Shown: piece by piece, positions 13,160-26,487 of the stretch
How the letters are laid out: every line of letters begins with the position of its first letter
Position numbering within the stretch: position 1 is the first letter of the stretch
Source of the DNA: Casuarius casuarius
Taxonomy: Eukaryota > Chordata > Aves > Casuariiformes > Casuariidae
NCBI GenBank assembly: GCA_003342895.1
Contig: PTFA01000198.1
Coordinates: 953,905 to 1,017,904, forward strand
Direction of reading: 5' to 3'
Length of the DNA: 64,000 nt
Position numbers and translations under genes: made by a program
Notes under the pieces: generated by a model
Seen by the model: only the letters and a program-made list of their open reading frames with translations
What the model was told of the DNA's origin: nothing
Database searches by the model: none

Positions 13160-14819
13160 AGCTCTGGTATCTTATTTTGGATTATGTATTATTTGGTTCA
13201 ATTTAATATTTTATAAGTTATTAGTGTGTAATTGTTTTCACATATTTGTACATTAAATGCAGAAGGAGTGGGTGTAATCTGAAGCGCAACTGAATTCTCT
13301 TTCCCTAAGCTACTTCCATATGATTGGCTACAATACAGATAATCATGATTTATTATGATGGGTAGTAATTTGCTTGCAATGAATCATATTTTATCAAAAA
13401 GTAAAATTTGAATTTGTGTCTCTGAAGAATTGTTTGATTTTTTTCCCTTCTTTGTGTCTCATTTGTAACTTTTCTTTATAGCTTGGGAGTTTCATGACTC
13501 AGAGAAGCACTAGAGCGCAGATATGTTGATGGATTTGCTTTCTGTCATTTCATTTAAATTGAATCCATTTTCTAAACCTCTAGATAATACATTTCTAAGA
13601 TGTACCTTTCCATTTTAAAATATCAATTGCTTTTTCTTCAGTTGTGGAGTAGTTTCTTTGTTCCACCACACTACAAAAAATATATACAACATACCAAAAC
13701 TAAATGAAATATGCTTCTTTTAGAAAATATGTTAGGGTAACTAATTTTCTTTTCTTTTTTATTAAAGATTTCAATTTGCTTATTCTGTGAACAGCATCAG
13801 ATAAAAGAGATAACATTATTAAAAATGTATGAACCAAGGAATCATTTTTTTTCTGTACCTCAGGCTACTAAGAGTATAGCTTAATACTAGCTAAATTAGT
13901 CTGTATTTCCCTATGAAGTTCTAGACTGGATTAGGAATCAGCCTTATGATTCACACTCCTCAGGTTGGATCATTTTATTTTTTTGCCTACATATTAGAAT
14001 ATCTCGGCTGAATTTTTAGGCTGTTTCTTCAAAGCAATGAACGATCTAATAGCCAAGATAATGAAGAGTGGACAGATTTAAACATCCTTTCTTCTCTGCT
14101 TCTGGTCTTCAGGGAAGTATTTGTCACATCACCATTCTGACAATTCAGAAAGTAGTCCTGAATCTCTCACAGTTCCTGGCATGAATACAAGACCTGTGTC
14201 ATATGGCTGTCTCCCATTTTCTTTCCACAAAATGCCTTTGTGTCCTGGTTTTACCTGGGCCTTTAGGGCTGCTTTACACTGGTGCAGGCTTTTTTTACTT
14301 GACAAAAAGCCCTGAAATAGGGGTAAAAGTCTCACAGCAATAATGGAAAACATAAAAGCAGGGATAAAAGGATTCAAAGATAATCAGAATGACTTTTCAC
14401 CCGAATTATAAGTGAATGTACTTGGAATCGTTTCAGGGAGAATGGCATAAAAGATTTTATTTCCTATTACTTTTAATCTTCATTCATCTTTGTCTTTTGT
14501 TTTAAAATATTTCCAGATATCAAATGGATGGTTGTAAAGGTGTTGTGATGAAAGCTCTATCCTGTAGTATTTCTGGACTGATTCTGATTTCTGGGCAGGA
14601 AGCACAAGATATCTTGTGGAAGGATTAAGAGGAAATGTGAAGGCACTAGAAAAATTTCAATGCAAAGCAAAACCATAATCAAATGAAAGATTGGGGCTGT
14701 TCTAAAGGAAGAGACAGTCATAACAGTTCACATACATAGCACTTTGCTTCAGTGGAGAAGTTAATATATGTTATTCTCTGTTCTAGGAATGGTATAAAAA
14801 AAGTAATAGTGCAAAGTAC
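13160..14819. other. AT-rich non-coding stretch
   Basis: Many TTTAAA/ATTT words and short T runs are present, with no repeats or genes recognised. Overlapping frames on both strands at 14121-14377 show no protein features. The phrase 'gctgctttacactggtgcag' at about 14267 recalls the interspersed repeat at 24583-24652 but is too short to call. Confidence 0.45.
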
Positions 14820-15041
14820 AGCGTAACAGATGCAGGCTAGTCTGGGAAAATGTTTCATCTGAAAGGCTATTTAGTCACTGGAGTAGACTAAAAAGGTTGT
14901 GAGACAACCATTAGTTGAATACTCTAAGAAGAGGTTAGGCAAATATGTCAGAAACGACACTGTTAGAGTTGATCCTGACTTTAGCCTAGAGATGAACTAG
15001 ATAATCCCTCAAAGCCTTTTCTAGACTCATATTTTAAGATT
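14820..15041 (+). mobile_element. Degenerate CR1 LINE 3' end
   Basis: The order of phrases follows a CR1 3' tail: 'gagacaaccattag', then 'agaagaggttaggcaaatatgtcagaaacg', a 'gttgatcctgac' segment, then 'gatgaactagataatccctcaaagccttttctagactcatattttaagatt'. The last corresponds to the usual 'ggactagatgacctctcgaggtcccttccagcccta...' end. It is heavily mutated, 5'-truncated and non-coding, as expected for an old insertion. Confidence 0.7.
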
Positions 15042-15875
15042 TGGAGACAAACTTACTAGTGAGGTGTACTGTAAGGTTGCAGGCTCTAGCTGTAGCCTGA
15101 TTTCCTTCATAAGGACCACTACACTGAGGACCAGAAGTTCACTGGTTTGCCGATATAATGGGTAAATCTAACATTGATTTTAATACTCCAATTTCATTGA
15201 GGGCCTAATCCATATTGGTATAGAGACTGGAATTCACTCGCTTTAAAAAACAGAGGGAGGAGGGAGACAAGAGGTTTTTATCCTTGACTGACTGGAAAGG
15301 ATAATAAAAATCAGTATTTTCCATTCAGTTCTCTGAAAGATGTTTTATTATAATTGTTTTTTAGTTCTGTGTGCATTCAATACACAAAAATCTCCTTGGC
15401 TTTCACAGAAGTTACACTTGAATATACTGCAAGATCAGTCCCTGTCTTGGTTCAGAGCCAGAATTACTCCTTAAAAGCAAACCTTCAAAATCATATTTAG
15501 GTGGAATAGATTTAACTTCAGCGAAGCTATATACGAATGAGTCACTATGTGCAGCTTATTAGCAGACAGAAATAGCTGAAATCAGATGATGCAGACACTA
15601 TTTATGGAAAATTAAGTTACATTAGTAGCTTGTCTGAGAGCAGTAGATAGTTTCTGTTTGCCATTTCCTTTTGCCTTGAGAGAAGCAAGGCTGGCTGGTT
15701 TTTGAAGGACAGAAAGAAAGGCAAGCCAATCTGTATGTGTTCAGTAATGGCACAGAATAGTAGAAAATATTGTGTCTCATCTAGTAGAGGAAATTTTAAT
15801 GGTTGCATTATTAACTCTTGATTACAGGTCTTTATAATGAAAACATAACATACCATAATAACAGTTAAAGACTCC
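15042..15875. other. Non-coding stretch between CR1 and SINE pieces
   Basis: No gene recognised. A minus-strand frame at 15617-15910 (97 codons) partly overlaps the SINE-like piece that follows and has no known motif. Confidence 0.45.
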
Positions 15876-15983
15876 AGTAGGGCTGGTGCCCATTGTGCTG
15901 GGCACTGCACAGTCTGTGCAAATGCAAGTTAAAAAAAAAAAAAAAAAAAGTAATCTGAATCCTGGTGAGTTTACAATCTAAGG
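15876..15983. mobile_element. MIR/L2-like fragment with internal poly-A
   Basis: 'ggctggtgcccattgtgctgggcactgcaca' followed by 'gagtttacaatctaagg' matches the sauropsid form of an old SINE/L2 body ('cccattgtgctaggcactgtacaaac... gagcttacaatctaa'). A 19-base A run at 15931-15949 sits between the two phrases and probably expanded from an A-rich segment. The family label rests on phrase recognition only. Confidence 0.55.
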
Positions 15984-18229
15984 AGGCTGCAACAATTTCA
16001 CCGCGTACCTAATAGCATACATTGCGTATTGGCTGCTGTCCGAATCCTTCCTGTGTGGCTGTGTGGCTTCAGCAGGATTAGTCTGCATGAACTTAGCAAA
16101 TGAGCAATGTTTTGGAAGACTGACACCTAAGAGACACAAACAAAAGATAAATGACAAGTGCATAACATTTCAAACAAACAAGCCTGGGGTAAGTCTAAGG
16201 TCTCGACAGTTTTGTTATATGACTCAGGTCCATTTCTGGTGAAATGTAATGTTAATGGTTAGCTACTTTTTCCGAGCAAATTTTAATTCCTTTTCAGTGG
16301 TCGTATAAATTGTGAGCCTTCTAATACATATGCTTAGTATACTTGCTGTATACTTGCTTCATTTTTTTCCCTTATAGCTATTGTTCGTAGAGCACACGAG
16401 CGAGAGCTATCTGAGGACTTTTTTATTTTTCCCCCTCAGAGAATACGCCAGGGTTGGGTCAATGAGAAAAGAAAGCTTTAAAGGGAAGATAGATTGATTT
16501 CAATGGAAATATTCTCTAACTTAGGTGAAGATTTGACACAAAGGTTTGAGTGTGTTTCTGAACAAACTGAATTGTGTTCTTGGGTTGCTTAAAAAGAAGT
16601 GTAAAAGTTTAGCTCCCAGACCAGCTCACTGAGTGAAACTCTTTTCTGTTTTTCCTTAAAAAAAAAAAAAAAAAAAAATCCTATTTTACTTTTGAACTGC
16701 TGTAAAGCTTTGAACTCTAATTATAAAGTGAATTTCTTTAAGCTTGCACTTTGTGAATACAGCACATTATCACTGGCAGTTTTTCATGTTTTAGATTTTA
16801 TTAATTTTAAACTTACCTTTTTTCATGTATCTCTTTTGATTCCTTTTTTTTTACTTGCATCTTTTTTTTGGACAACCAGGACAGTTCATATATTTTCTAA
16901 GCAATTGCTTTAAAATTTGGGCATTCTACTTCTATTACAAAATCTTTGCATTGAACACAAATGCTGAAATCTAAATGAGGATATAAATTGTGTTTGATCA
17001 TGAATAATGAAGTCCTGTTTCTTCTGCCGAAGATAAACCTTCTCCATCCTGAAGAACGCTATAATATTCTTCGAACCCATTTCTGAACTGGTAAATAAAT
17101 CTTGTTTGACCCCCAAAACATGAAAATACCAATCTGATCATTCTGAAACATTTTTATTATATTTAAAATAATGAAAATTGTTTAGGATTATTTAACCGCT
17201 ATTTTTTTAAAAGTAGCACTGGAAATGGTTTTTAAAACTGCTGATATATTTTGAATATTTGGGTATAATTCAAAATATAGTATTTTTTATGATCTACATT
17301 ATTGACCAATTTTGAATGAGTTGCTGTGATTTCTCTGGGTCCTTACAAATCTCTTTCTCTAAAAATTTTATACAGCAAATGAGCAAGCAATAATTAATGT
17401 TTATCTAATGCTGATATCTATTCTCTATCAAATGCTGGTATCAAAGTTTTATCTTTTAGGGTTTTTTATGTACTGATTAAATTTAATATTGGGAAGTTGA
17501 ATAGTTAATATTCATTTATCCAAATAGAAAAATAAGCCAGCATGTCATTCTGTCATGCTACAGTATTTAAATTCTTTTCAGTAGAGTTCAGCATATTCCT
17601 GTTAATCCTTGAACACATAACTGATTACAGGTGGCCAGTTCCAAGGAGAAGAAACGTGGAGAGATGCACTAGAAAAAGTGAGCTAATAACAGCAAAATAT
17701 GGGAAATCATTTTCAAAAAAAATCTGAATCTAGATTTGTGCTTTATAAATCACAACCCAGAAGTAGCTCGGGATTCAGCCAGATCTCATTAATTTCGTAG
17801 GGATAGAAACTATAAAGACTGAAATTTATGTAAAACCAGTTCAGTGATCTATTCTTTTATGGGAACTATTTGGAATCAATCTGTATCTGCAACTCTTCTA
17901 TGGGAAATGAGTCAAAGAGCTACAGCAGGTGCTTTAAAGTAATAAGGGATTTCCTATGAAACCCAGTAGGCTGATGACTCACCAGCTTAATTATGGCCTC
18001 CTCTTCTGTTATAAAAGCAGAACAATCATTTTTGAAAGGCTTTTGTTGAGTAAATGAGTTTGAACAGAAGATTTTTGACAGGGAAGATACCCATATTTTA
18101 TTTTAAGGGGCATAGGATTTATACAGAATGTCTTCAGACTACCATATTGATTAGTGTTCTGTGTGCCCTCAGAGTAGCTGGATGGATCTGGCTTTTCTGT
18201 CATTTGGGGATTTCTGACTCTTTTTTTTT
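15984..18229. other. AT-rich non-coding DNA with homopolymers
   Basis: A 21-base A run lies at 16658-16678. The region 17150-17500 is very AT-rich. Short local repeats occur, such as 'aatgctgatatc' and 'aatgctggtatc' near 17408-17442. No gene recognised. Confidence 0.5.
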
Positions 18230-18354
18230 NNNNNNNNNNNNNNNNNNNNNNNNNNNNNNNNNNNNNNNNNNNNNNNNNNNNNNNNNNNNNNNNNNNNNNN
18301 NNNNNNNNNNNNNNNNNNNNNNNNNNNNNNNNNNNNNNNNNNNNNNNNNNNNNN
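18230..18354. other. Assembly gap (125 N)
   Basis: There are 125 unknown bases directly after a run of nine or more T. The gap probably reflects a low-complexity tract that was not sequenced. Reading frames drawn across it on either strand are meaningless. Confidence 0.98.
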
Positions 18355-20387
18355 CCACTAAAATTACTATTACATACAATTTCTTCATTTTACAATTACC
18401 ATTCACTTTTAGCAAGCTGCACATGCCTGGGAAATAGGGCAGGCTTTATAAAATGGTGAACTACCTCCTGTTGCTGTCAATGGGAATTTTATTATTTACT
18501 TGGACAGCCACAGTTTTTCCCTCAATAAGCTGGGAAATAAGATCTTCCATACCCACTGCACTTCTGCTCTAAGCAATACCCTCCAGGCCCCAGACCTGAT
18601 GAGTGCTGCAGAGAAGGAGGATATTTCTCCTCCTCGGTTTTGCATCCCAATGCCTTGGTCTGCAACAAGCAGCAACTATTCCTCAGGGATCCTCCCAGAG
18701 TATAATGTTAAGTCACTCCTGCAAACTTCTTCCCCTTCCCAGGACCTTTCTGCAATTGGCTTTGTGCTGACTAGAAAAGTCATGGCTATGTAAACTTTCC
18801 ACTTTTCCTTCTACGAGCTGCAACTACCCTACTTGCCGACTGCATCGGCAAGACAGCTGAGGACAGGAGCACCGCTCCTTGAGATAGAAAGGGTGGGGGT
18901 AAGGGACGCGCATGACCTGGATGCCTAAAAAATAAATATGAAATACAACATGCCATCCTAACAAGTGATTAAAAAAAACAGGGACTCACAATAGTTGAAC
19001 CAAAAGCGCCCCGCTCTGTACAATAGATACATTAGCTTCCAGTGAAAACTCTACAGGCAAAAGTGAAGGAAGCGCTCATATTTAGGGTATGACAGATGAC
19101 AACTGTTAGCCAAAATGGTTTTCTTCGTGGATAGATGGATCCTATAGCCCAGCTTCTTGACACTGTTCATTTTCAAGCTTGGTTTCATTTGGCTGCCCTG
19201 CTCAGAAGTCATTAACCTGATTTGCCTGTGTGTCTGTCATGTCACTGGCATAATGCATCTTTTTGATAAAAGGTAAACTTTGGAGATCTGGAGGACTAAA
19301 GGAAATAAAAAAGACTCATAGCGGACATAAATCAAAAGAAAGAGGAGAAAAGGAAGCCACTTAAAAGAGTAGATGTCATTGATTGACTGTAATTTTAAAG
19401 GCTCTTTCTTATGATGGACAAATTTCTGAAGTGTTCATTAACTAATGGAATTATGGTGGCTGACTACTGTTGTCTTCACAGAACATCAGGTTAAAAAGTT
19501 CACAGGAATAATGGGCTTTTCTTTACCATGGATCATTGTCCCCACTGTCTAGAGCTCACTTGAAGCCACTGGAAAGCATCAAGGATTTTTCATTATTGAA
19601 ATTCCTGTTTATGCATTCCTGTTCCTCAGTAGTGGCACAGGCATGCACTAGGAGACTGGAAATGGGGGGAGGAAGGAAGAAGAAAATGTCACTGGCAGGG
19701 AAGAAAATCCTCCCTCTAAAATGCTCGGTAATAAAAGAATTTCCTGCTGTAAAACACCAAATGAAGCTGAACTCAGAGGGTTAAACAATAGAAAGCACCT
19801 GGGCTTTAATATATTCAATTACCCAGAAAACAAAATCAATTTTGTTTTTGTTAATAGCACTGAAATATGCATTTCACTATTTTAATTAAAGCAGTCTATT
19901 ACGCTTGCCATTCAGTTCATTCCTGCATATTCCCCCAGGGCAGTAGTCATGTACTGTGATAAAACATAATGAAAATAATTTATAAAGGAAACAATACAAT
20001 AAATCAATCTGATGGCTAATGAACCTGCATTACAAGAATGGATACAATATTTTTTGGAATATGTAGTGCTTTCTTCTCAAATGATTGGAAGAATGCCCTA
20101 CAGCACTTTAAAAATAGCACCTTGCTCCATCTCAGTAAGCTTTCAAAGCACTGCAACTCACAATTTAAGCAAATCTCAGCAAAACAAACAGAAATTCCTC
20201 TCATTTACACTTGCTTTCTGTTTTTTCCTGTTATCTTTAGCCAGATTCATCTGCCTTTTAGGGGCACCTGTAGAGACCATGGGGATTCAGCTCATCTGCA
20301 TGCTTCAACAGTCAGGTCTTTATTGTCTGTATTCCAACAGACCTAAATTCTGTAGCTGAGATCAGGGCTGTCTGGGGATGTGAGCTG
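18355..20387. other. Non-coding stretch
   Basis: No recognised gene. A 97-codon plus frame at 18500-18793 has no motif. The AT-rich block 19840-20010 contains 'attttaattaaagcagtcta' and 'taatgaaaataatttataaa' and looks like a possible conserved element, but this cannot be tested here. Overlapping frames at 20012-20359 on both strands suggest chance. Confidence 0.45.
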
Positions 20388-20535
20388 TTCAAACATCAGA
20401 TACAAAACAGGCCCTTCTCTGAAGATCCCACAGTATCAACAGGCAAAGAAAAAAAAAAAAGAAAGGCGAGAGAAAGGGGCCATTAATATTTTCATTCCAC
20501 AGGAAGGGAGAAGAGCAGTGAGTTGAGGTGGGCTA
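20388..20535 (-). mobile_element. MIR-like SINE fragment
   Basis: The phrases 'aacaggcccttctctgaagatcccacagtat', then 'aggggccattaatattttcattccacaggaaggg', then 'agagcagtgagttgag' follow the order of a reverse-oriented MIR ('gtccctgccctgaagagcttacaatct... cattattatccccattttacagatggggaactgaggc'). An A run at 20448-20460 interrupts it. It is strongly diverged. Confidence 0.5.
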
Positions 20536-23500
20536 TTCTAAAGGATTCAGGATCCCAGCTCTGAGTGACTACAAATGTACTGGAGTCCATGGAAAGACCA
20601 CAGTCATGCAATTATTCCATGGCCAAGTCCAGTTGTCTCTTTCTCTGTATGTTAGTCCTATCAGGAGAATCTTCTGTATATATTGCTTCAAGGTTATGTT
20701 CTACATCGGTGTAATTTTCTAGTACAGGAAAGCCCTGTCACTAGGTAATGTTTTTGTTAAGTGACAGAAAATTTCTGTTCGGTGTGAGACTTCATCTGAA
20801 TTAGTGTGATACTGGCCATTTGGCTGAAATGTGTCTTTATTTTGATACTTGCTACAAGTCCTTCACATTTGGAATGCTGTTTCCTTAAGAACTCAATCCC
20901 TAAAATATTTATGGTCGAATTCAATTGTGATTTAGCAAATTCAATTGACCAGAACAGGTAGGACGGAAAGAATGAAACAGACAATGTAATATAACCCATA
21001 GTCTATGAAAGAGAAAGTCACCCAGGGTGAGACTGAACTTGGACCATACCCTCACCTTAGAATATGAACCCTGCTGATATAGTCTAGAGGTAATCTGCTA
21101 ATGTTGTGTTAAAGTAAGGGTGCTTCATTATTTTCTAGAGCTGGCTGATAAAGAAGGAATAGGCAATAGGAAGAACTTTACCTGCCAGTCCTCTCAGTAT
21201 CAAGGACCACAGGTGGAAAAGCTGAGACTGGATGTGCAATAACAATATATTGTTGTTGTTGTAGCCTGTTAGTAAGTTGGGAGCAAGGAATAAACAAGGT
21301 GAAGAGGTGGTGGGAGCTAGAGTAGGAATTGAACCAGTTGTCCTTGGGTACAGTGTTTCCCTTGATCTTTCCGGGGTTGGAGAAGCTTGTGCATCATTTA
21401 ACTAAAATGGGAAAATACTTTTTTCCACTTAGCTCTGTCCTTTTTTTGCAGAAAAAGAAAAAAAAGAATAGAATACAAAAATGTTTTTGAAAAGGTCAGG
21501 TAAATGCCCCCTTGCAGAGATTTGAGCTGGGTGAAGAGGGGAATAAACATCCTCCAAATGGTATTTCCTGAAGAGCCATAACCGAGCCTTTAATAGACCT
21601 GGAGTTCCTCCATAATATTTTAGGAATACAATTTACTGGTCTGGTTATTTATTATTTTTCTGGAAAAAAACAGATGGAGAAAAAAGAATGGCTAAAGATA
21701 AATACTATCAAATGCTTAAAGGCTGTTAGAGTGCAGTGCCAGAACTATTAGCTTTGATGTTTTTTGTCTCTTCTTCCACCAAACAACAACAAAAAAAACC
21801 TGGTCTGGAGCACAAGAGGAAAATTTGGGACAAGCTGCTGAAGCAGAATTGCAAAAGACACTCAGAAAGATTTCAGACAGACACCCAGAGGAGTATGGCT
21901 TGGCAGTCTGCCAAACAGGCCGAGCAGAAATAGTTTCAAAGGGTATATTCTGGTCCGGAGCTGTATCAGCTCACAAAACGCTGTATGAAGCTGTAGCTCC
22001 CAGTTCCTACTGAGGTACAAATTTAACAGGAGACAACAGTCCTTGCCCCACAGCGGGGCAGCAGCTGTCATCAGCTACTCCATAACATCCTGTATTTTTG
22101 GGGAAACAGCCTCCACTGGCTGGCCTATTTGCTATTTGCCAGCCCACTGAAATGCTGTTACAGGTAGCTATTACAGACTCTTCCTCTGCCTTGGAGAAGA
22201 AGATGTAATAGCGTTGGAAGCCTGCTGACATCGGGCATTAAACATGTCTGAAGAAGCCACAGCAGTTACCATCAGCAGCCTGCGGTACAACAGAAAGACA
22301 GGCTGACCGCTCTGTGGTTCCAAAATCTTTTCTTAGCTCAAATTTTTATTCCTTTTGATGAGAGAACCAAAAACCTTTCATTGAGGTAGATGAGCAAAGG
22401 TAAAATGGTCAGAAAAAGCTCACGCAGTCAGTAGCTGACAAAAACATTGCATTTTCTCTTGACATTCATTCCTTCCACCTTATGTGACTTCTTCTAGCTG
22501 GAAAATTATTGCGCTTTACAGAAAGCTCTCTGGAAAAGTGTGTTGATATAGGAAAAATTGTCCTAAATGGAAAGAAGTAATTTTGCCTGTTACTCTTGCT
22601 GTGACTTCTTCCCTCCTCCAGCCCCCTGTTTTCTGATAGTTTCACTACTTTGAATATGGATATTGGTGCCTCTGCCCCATTTTACATAGTACCATTATTA
22701 CAAAGGAGAAAGAAACCCAACACTTTAATCGGGACAAAGTATTCGGTTTTGAGATTCATTTTCAGCCAGATTTTATCTTTCAAAATAAACTAAGTGAAAA
22801 GCATTAGATGTCAGCTGTTTTCCCTTTTAATGACCAATGTAAATAGAGCAATCTAGACAGAATGGAAGTGGATAAGAATATAAAAACTCATGCTTCATGG
22901 AGAAGGAAACTATTAACTGCCCAAATCTAGTGCTTTCACAGCAGGCAGATTACATCACAATTATTGCTGGGTTTTTTTTTTTTCCCCTCACCTCTCTTGA
23001 GAGCAGTTGGTATCACTCTTAGTCAACAAAACACTGTATTTGATGGAATATTGGTTTCAAGGACATCACTTCTTACCTGCTGTATTTGTATGCCTTATTG
23101 CATATTAACTGTATTTACAAATGAAGATAATCAATGTCAGATATTTATTTTCTTTCAGAAAAGAATTGCAAATATTCCATCCTATCCATTGTTGCAAAGA
23201 TAGACATATTTGCCTATTCAGAGGCCAGAACAAAACTTAGGGAATAGACTATACTGTAAATCTTATTTTAAGTTAATCGAAATATAAAGTGATAATATTA
23301 CATCAACCTCTGTCAAGTGTTTATTGGATATGGGTGAACTGACACCCATGACATGGTCAAATCTGGGCAGTTTTCATAGAAAAGAAAAGCAGCAGATTGC
23401 TGATAAATACACGACAACCGCTTTCTACCTAAATTTTGACTCTTTGCTTAAAAGTGTATATTCTGTAGACAGCCCTTCCTAAAGTCTTTGCTTGAGCATG

Positions 23501-23678
23501 TCAAAATAACATTCCTGGGAGTATTTTTTGGCACACAAAAGAATTAAACTGGCAGATATGCTGCAAAGAGGAATTTTCATTCTGAGAAGTTTAAGTAGGG
23601 CAAATTAATAAGCAACTGAAAAACTTTGGAAATTTAGGCAATTTCTAAATGGAGGCATCACCGTATATGCTTAATGTA
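20536..23678. other. Non-coding stretch, no gene recognised
   Basis: A short (TTG)n run lies at about 21249-21262. Overlapping short frames on both strands at 21736-22231 show no known domain, and the DNA there is moderately GC-richer than its surroundings. Nothing else is recognisable. Confidence 0.45.
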
Positions 23679-23701
23679 ATATATATACACACATGTGCTC
23701 A

Positions 23702-23732
<31 letters not shown>

Positions 23733-23741
23733 GTATGTATA
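23679..23741. repeat. (AT)n/(GT)n microsatellite with hairpin
   Basis: ATATATACACACAT at 23681-23694 is perfectly complementary in reverse to ATGTGTGTATATAT at 23705-23718, with a 10-base loop. An (AT)n then ATGTATGT tail follows. It could extrude as a 14-bp hairpin. The symmetry follows naturally from the AC and GT repeats on either side. Confidence 0.9.
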
Positions 23742-24195
23742 AAATTCTGCTTTCTGTTATAAATCAAAGTCACTAGCTCTCTACAAAATGTAAATCAGGA
23801 AAGATATTTGGCCCACTGCCTCTTTGGGGGCATCTCATTCTATTAAATAACCTACTTCTGAGAAACTAGCTGGACCTTCACTGTTCAGTAACTTATGATT
23901 GCTTTTTTAATTAAAAGCTTGAACCTTACTTTATACTCATTAATCATATTAGATTGGAGTGTTGATATAATGGGCATATTTCACCCCTCAGTCACATTAA
24001 TAGAAATTTTACTGAAGAGCAGTGTGAGATGGGTGTGGATTGAAGGATGATATTTTCTCTCCATATGCTATGATTCCACATGCCTCATCTAGCTCCTCAC
24101 GTAGCACAAACTCCTTTTCCCAGCACCTTTCAGTTCACATAACACTGCATGGGAGAGGTTAGGCTAACAGGAAAAAAGCAGTAGGACATGAGCTG
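23742..24195. other. Non-coding spacer
   Basis: AT-rich unique DNA between two microsatellites. No gene or repeat seen. Confidence 0.5.
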
Positions 24196-24206
24196 AGTGT
24201 GTGCGT

Positions 24207-24249
<43 letters not shown>
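24196..24249. repeat. (GT)n microsatellite with GTGCGT interruptions
   Basis: A run of TG dinucleotides is interrupted three times by GC (GTGTGCGTGTGCGTGTGCGTGTGT...) and then continues as pure GT. Alternating purine-pyrimidine throughout makes it another Z-DNA-prone tract and a likely polymorphic locus. Confidence 0.95.
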
Positions 24250-24250
<1 letters not shown>

Positions 24251-24582
24251 ACAATCTCTTTGCTTGAATTTGGATGTCAAATGATTTCCTTGCTCAGACA
24301 AGGCTTGAGCTCACCTTTATACACAAATAGTACCTAGCCAAGGTACAGCTGAAAGTATACTTTACACCTGCAAGTCCATAAATCTCCAAGAGTTACTTAT
24401 GCTGCAATCCAGCTCCTCAATTTGCATAGTAATGCACACTGAATATACAGGTACATACTGTTCATTCATCTGTAGCAAACACAGCTCCCTCACCAAAACC
24501 AACGGCGAAACTTCAGTTGCCTTCAATGGTAGCAGGACTGGGTCTAACAACTGGTCCAGTTTTTATGAGAAATACAAGTCAC

Positions 24583-24652
24583 AGCCTCTGCTGGTATAAA
24601 TCAACGTAAGTCCCCACTGGAGCTAGGCTAATTTACACCAGAGCAGGATTGA
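24583..24652. repeat. Short palindromic interspersed repeat copy
   Basis: The left arm 'ctctgctggtataaatca' and right arm 'aatttacaccagagca' are imperfect reverse complements around a short centre. Similar phrases recur at 9434-9480 and 30331-30402. The structure fits a small inverted-repeat (MITE-like) family. The name of the family is not known to me. Confidence 0.5.
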
Positions 24653-26034
24653 ACTTTATGTATTCCTTTCTTTTTTGCTCTGTCTCACTGGCAAGAACCC
24701 AAAAGCAAAGCTTTTTGTGCATTTGTTTCACTTTGTGTAAGGTCAGCTAAGGTTTTATGTAAAACAGATGGACAAACTTAAAAATGATTTTTCACATTGC
24801 ATTGAAAAGCAGTTTAAAAAAAGCAAAAGAGGGAAAATTACTCTTTTTGTTCTTTCAAAGTTTGTTGCAATGACCTTTATTTTACCCAATGCCTCAATTT
24901 TAAAGAAGGAAAACAAAACCCCGGTTTTATTACAGTAGAGCTGTTTTCTCTGCTATTCATAGAGGTCTTAAAGAGGATAGCAAGCAAAAGAAAATTCCAA
25001 GTGGTTCACTGGCAGTTTTAAAGTGGGAGTATATTGCGCAAGTTATAAAAATGATTATATTTAAACATCTTTTAACTTATTCTGCCTCCTTTTTCTTCTC
25101 ACAAATCTGCAATTTTGTGGTAACTAACGCTGTGGGGCTGAAGCTGTATGTAGATGTATAGGTTGCCAGCCTGGAAGTGGTTATTGCATAATACTTTTGA
25201 GTAGCCTGTCCTTTTCTTTAAAAAAAAAAAATTACACAAATGAGATTTTGTGATTACAGAACTTTGTGTTCTAAAACAGGCAAAACAAGTTTATAAGGCT
25301 TCTGTGGCCATCCTGACTGCTGAAGCAGGGTGGATTTTTCTGATAAATCAGGTTCTTTGTCTCTAATCAGGACAGATATATCTTGATATTTCCAGTTGTT
25401 TAAATTCCTGTAGGCTGCAATATGTTATCCGTACAGTCTGCTGAGGTGTCCATTTTAAGCCAGAGAGAAAAGACAGCTGAAGTCTGTGGCTTTCAATCGA
25501 AAACCGCCTTATTATTTATTAATCATCTTTTGTAATGCTTCAGAGGTCCTGGGGAATGGTTCTTAGGTGGCTGCCAGTAGCAAAGTAGTTGAGACATATG
25601 CATAGGAAAAAGGGCAGATGATAACTGCAATTCGTTTACATTCTTAATGAAAGTATAATCATATCCATCTCCATCTTCCAATTTTTTGTATCTCTACATG
25701 GTTTAAGAATTTCCTAAAGTTATTGACAAGCACTCAGCAAAACTGCTACTTCATGGAATAATTTACAGATCTTTGTTAGAATTCTCTGAATTCTCCAGTG
25801 TTCTGCAGTCTTGACTCATTTTGAAATTTATTTAGAAATAATAAACCTTGTGTTTTTCTGAAGATTCAAAGCTGGTCTCCACGGCTGATGCGAATCATGG
25901 TAACAGTACAGTCATGATGTTGTAAAAAAGGCAAACTTTTGTACTGGCAAGGAAAAGCAAGCTCGTGCAATCTGCAAACATAGCCATGTTCCCTCCATTT
26001 GCACCTCAGCTCTGGCTGCTACATTCAAAGGTAA
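24653..26034. other. Non-coding spacer
   Basis: Unique AT-rich DNA with an A run at about 25220-25230. No gene, RNA or repeat recognised. Confidence 0.5.
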
Positions 26035-26487
26035 TATGGACCAGGTGGAAGGAGTCCAGCAAAGAAGAGGTCCAGAGAGCAGTGAGGTAGATTAAAGTGC
26101 TATAAAACATGATCTACAAAGACTGATTGCACAGCCTGGGGACTTGCAATAAATGAGGGTTGAAGGCTGATGTAAGAGCAGTCTTCAAGTACACAAAGAG
26201 ATATTGGAAAAAGGAAGTCTGTGACTTGTTCTGTATGTTGATAATGAAAAGGATTATTGATAACAGGAGGATTGATATTAGGAGGAAAAACTTTCAAATG
26301 TTAGAGATAGGGACTCTCTGGGACAGCCCAGCTGGGGAGTGTTCTGATGCTGCCATCATCTCTTTAAGGAGTGTTTTGATGAACATCTGGTAGGAATGGT
26401 ACAGGTACAGTTGATTCTGTCCTGGGCATGGGGAATGGACTAAGCTGACCTCATGAGGTCCTTTCAGCCTTACAATTTTATAATTAG
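26035..26487 (+). mobile_element. CR1 LINE 3' end, 5'-truncated
   Basis: This is the clearest transposable element in the window. It reads through the expected landmarks of a CR1 3' end: 'ggtccagagagcagtgagg', 'aaaacatgatctacaa', 'gagcagtcttcaagtacacaaagagatattg', 'attgatattaggaggaaaaactttcaaatg', 'gactctctgggacagcccagctggggagtg', 'agtgttttgatgaacatctggtaggaatgg', then 'ggactaagctgacctcatgaggtcctttcagccttacaattttataatt'. Only the 3' tail is present, with no usable reverse-transcriptase frame. The short open frames within it (26100-26393) are remnants or chance. It is diverged, so an old insertion. Confidence 0.88.

Noticed and set aside
18054..18437. Open frames spanning the N gap on both strands
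   Set aside because: They are open only because unknown bases cannot be stops.
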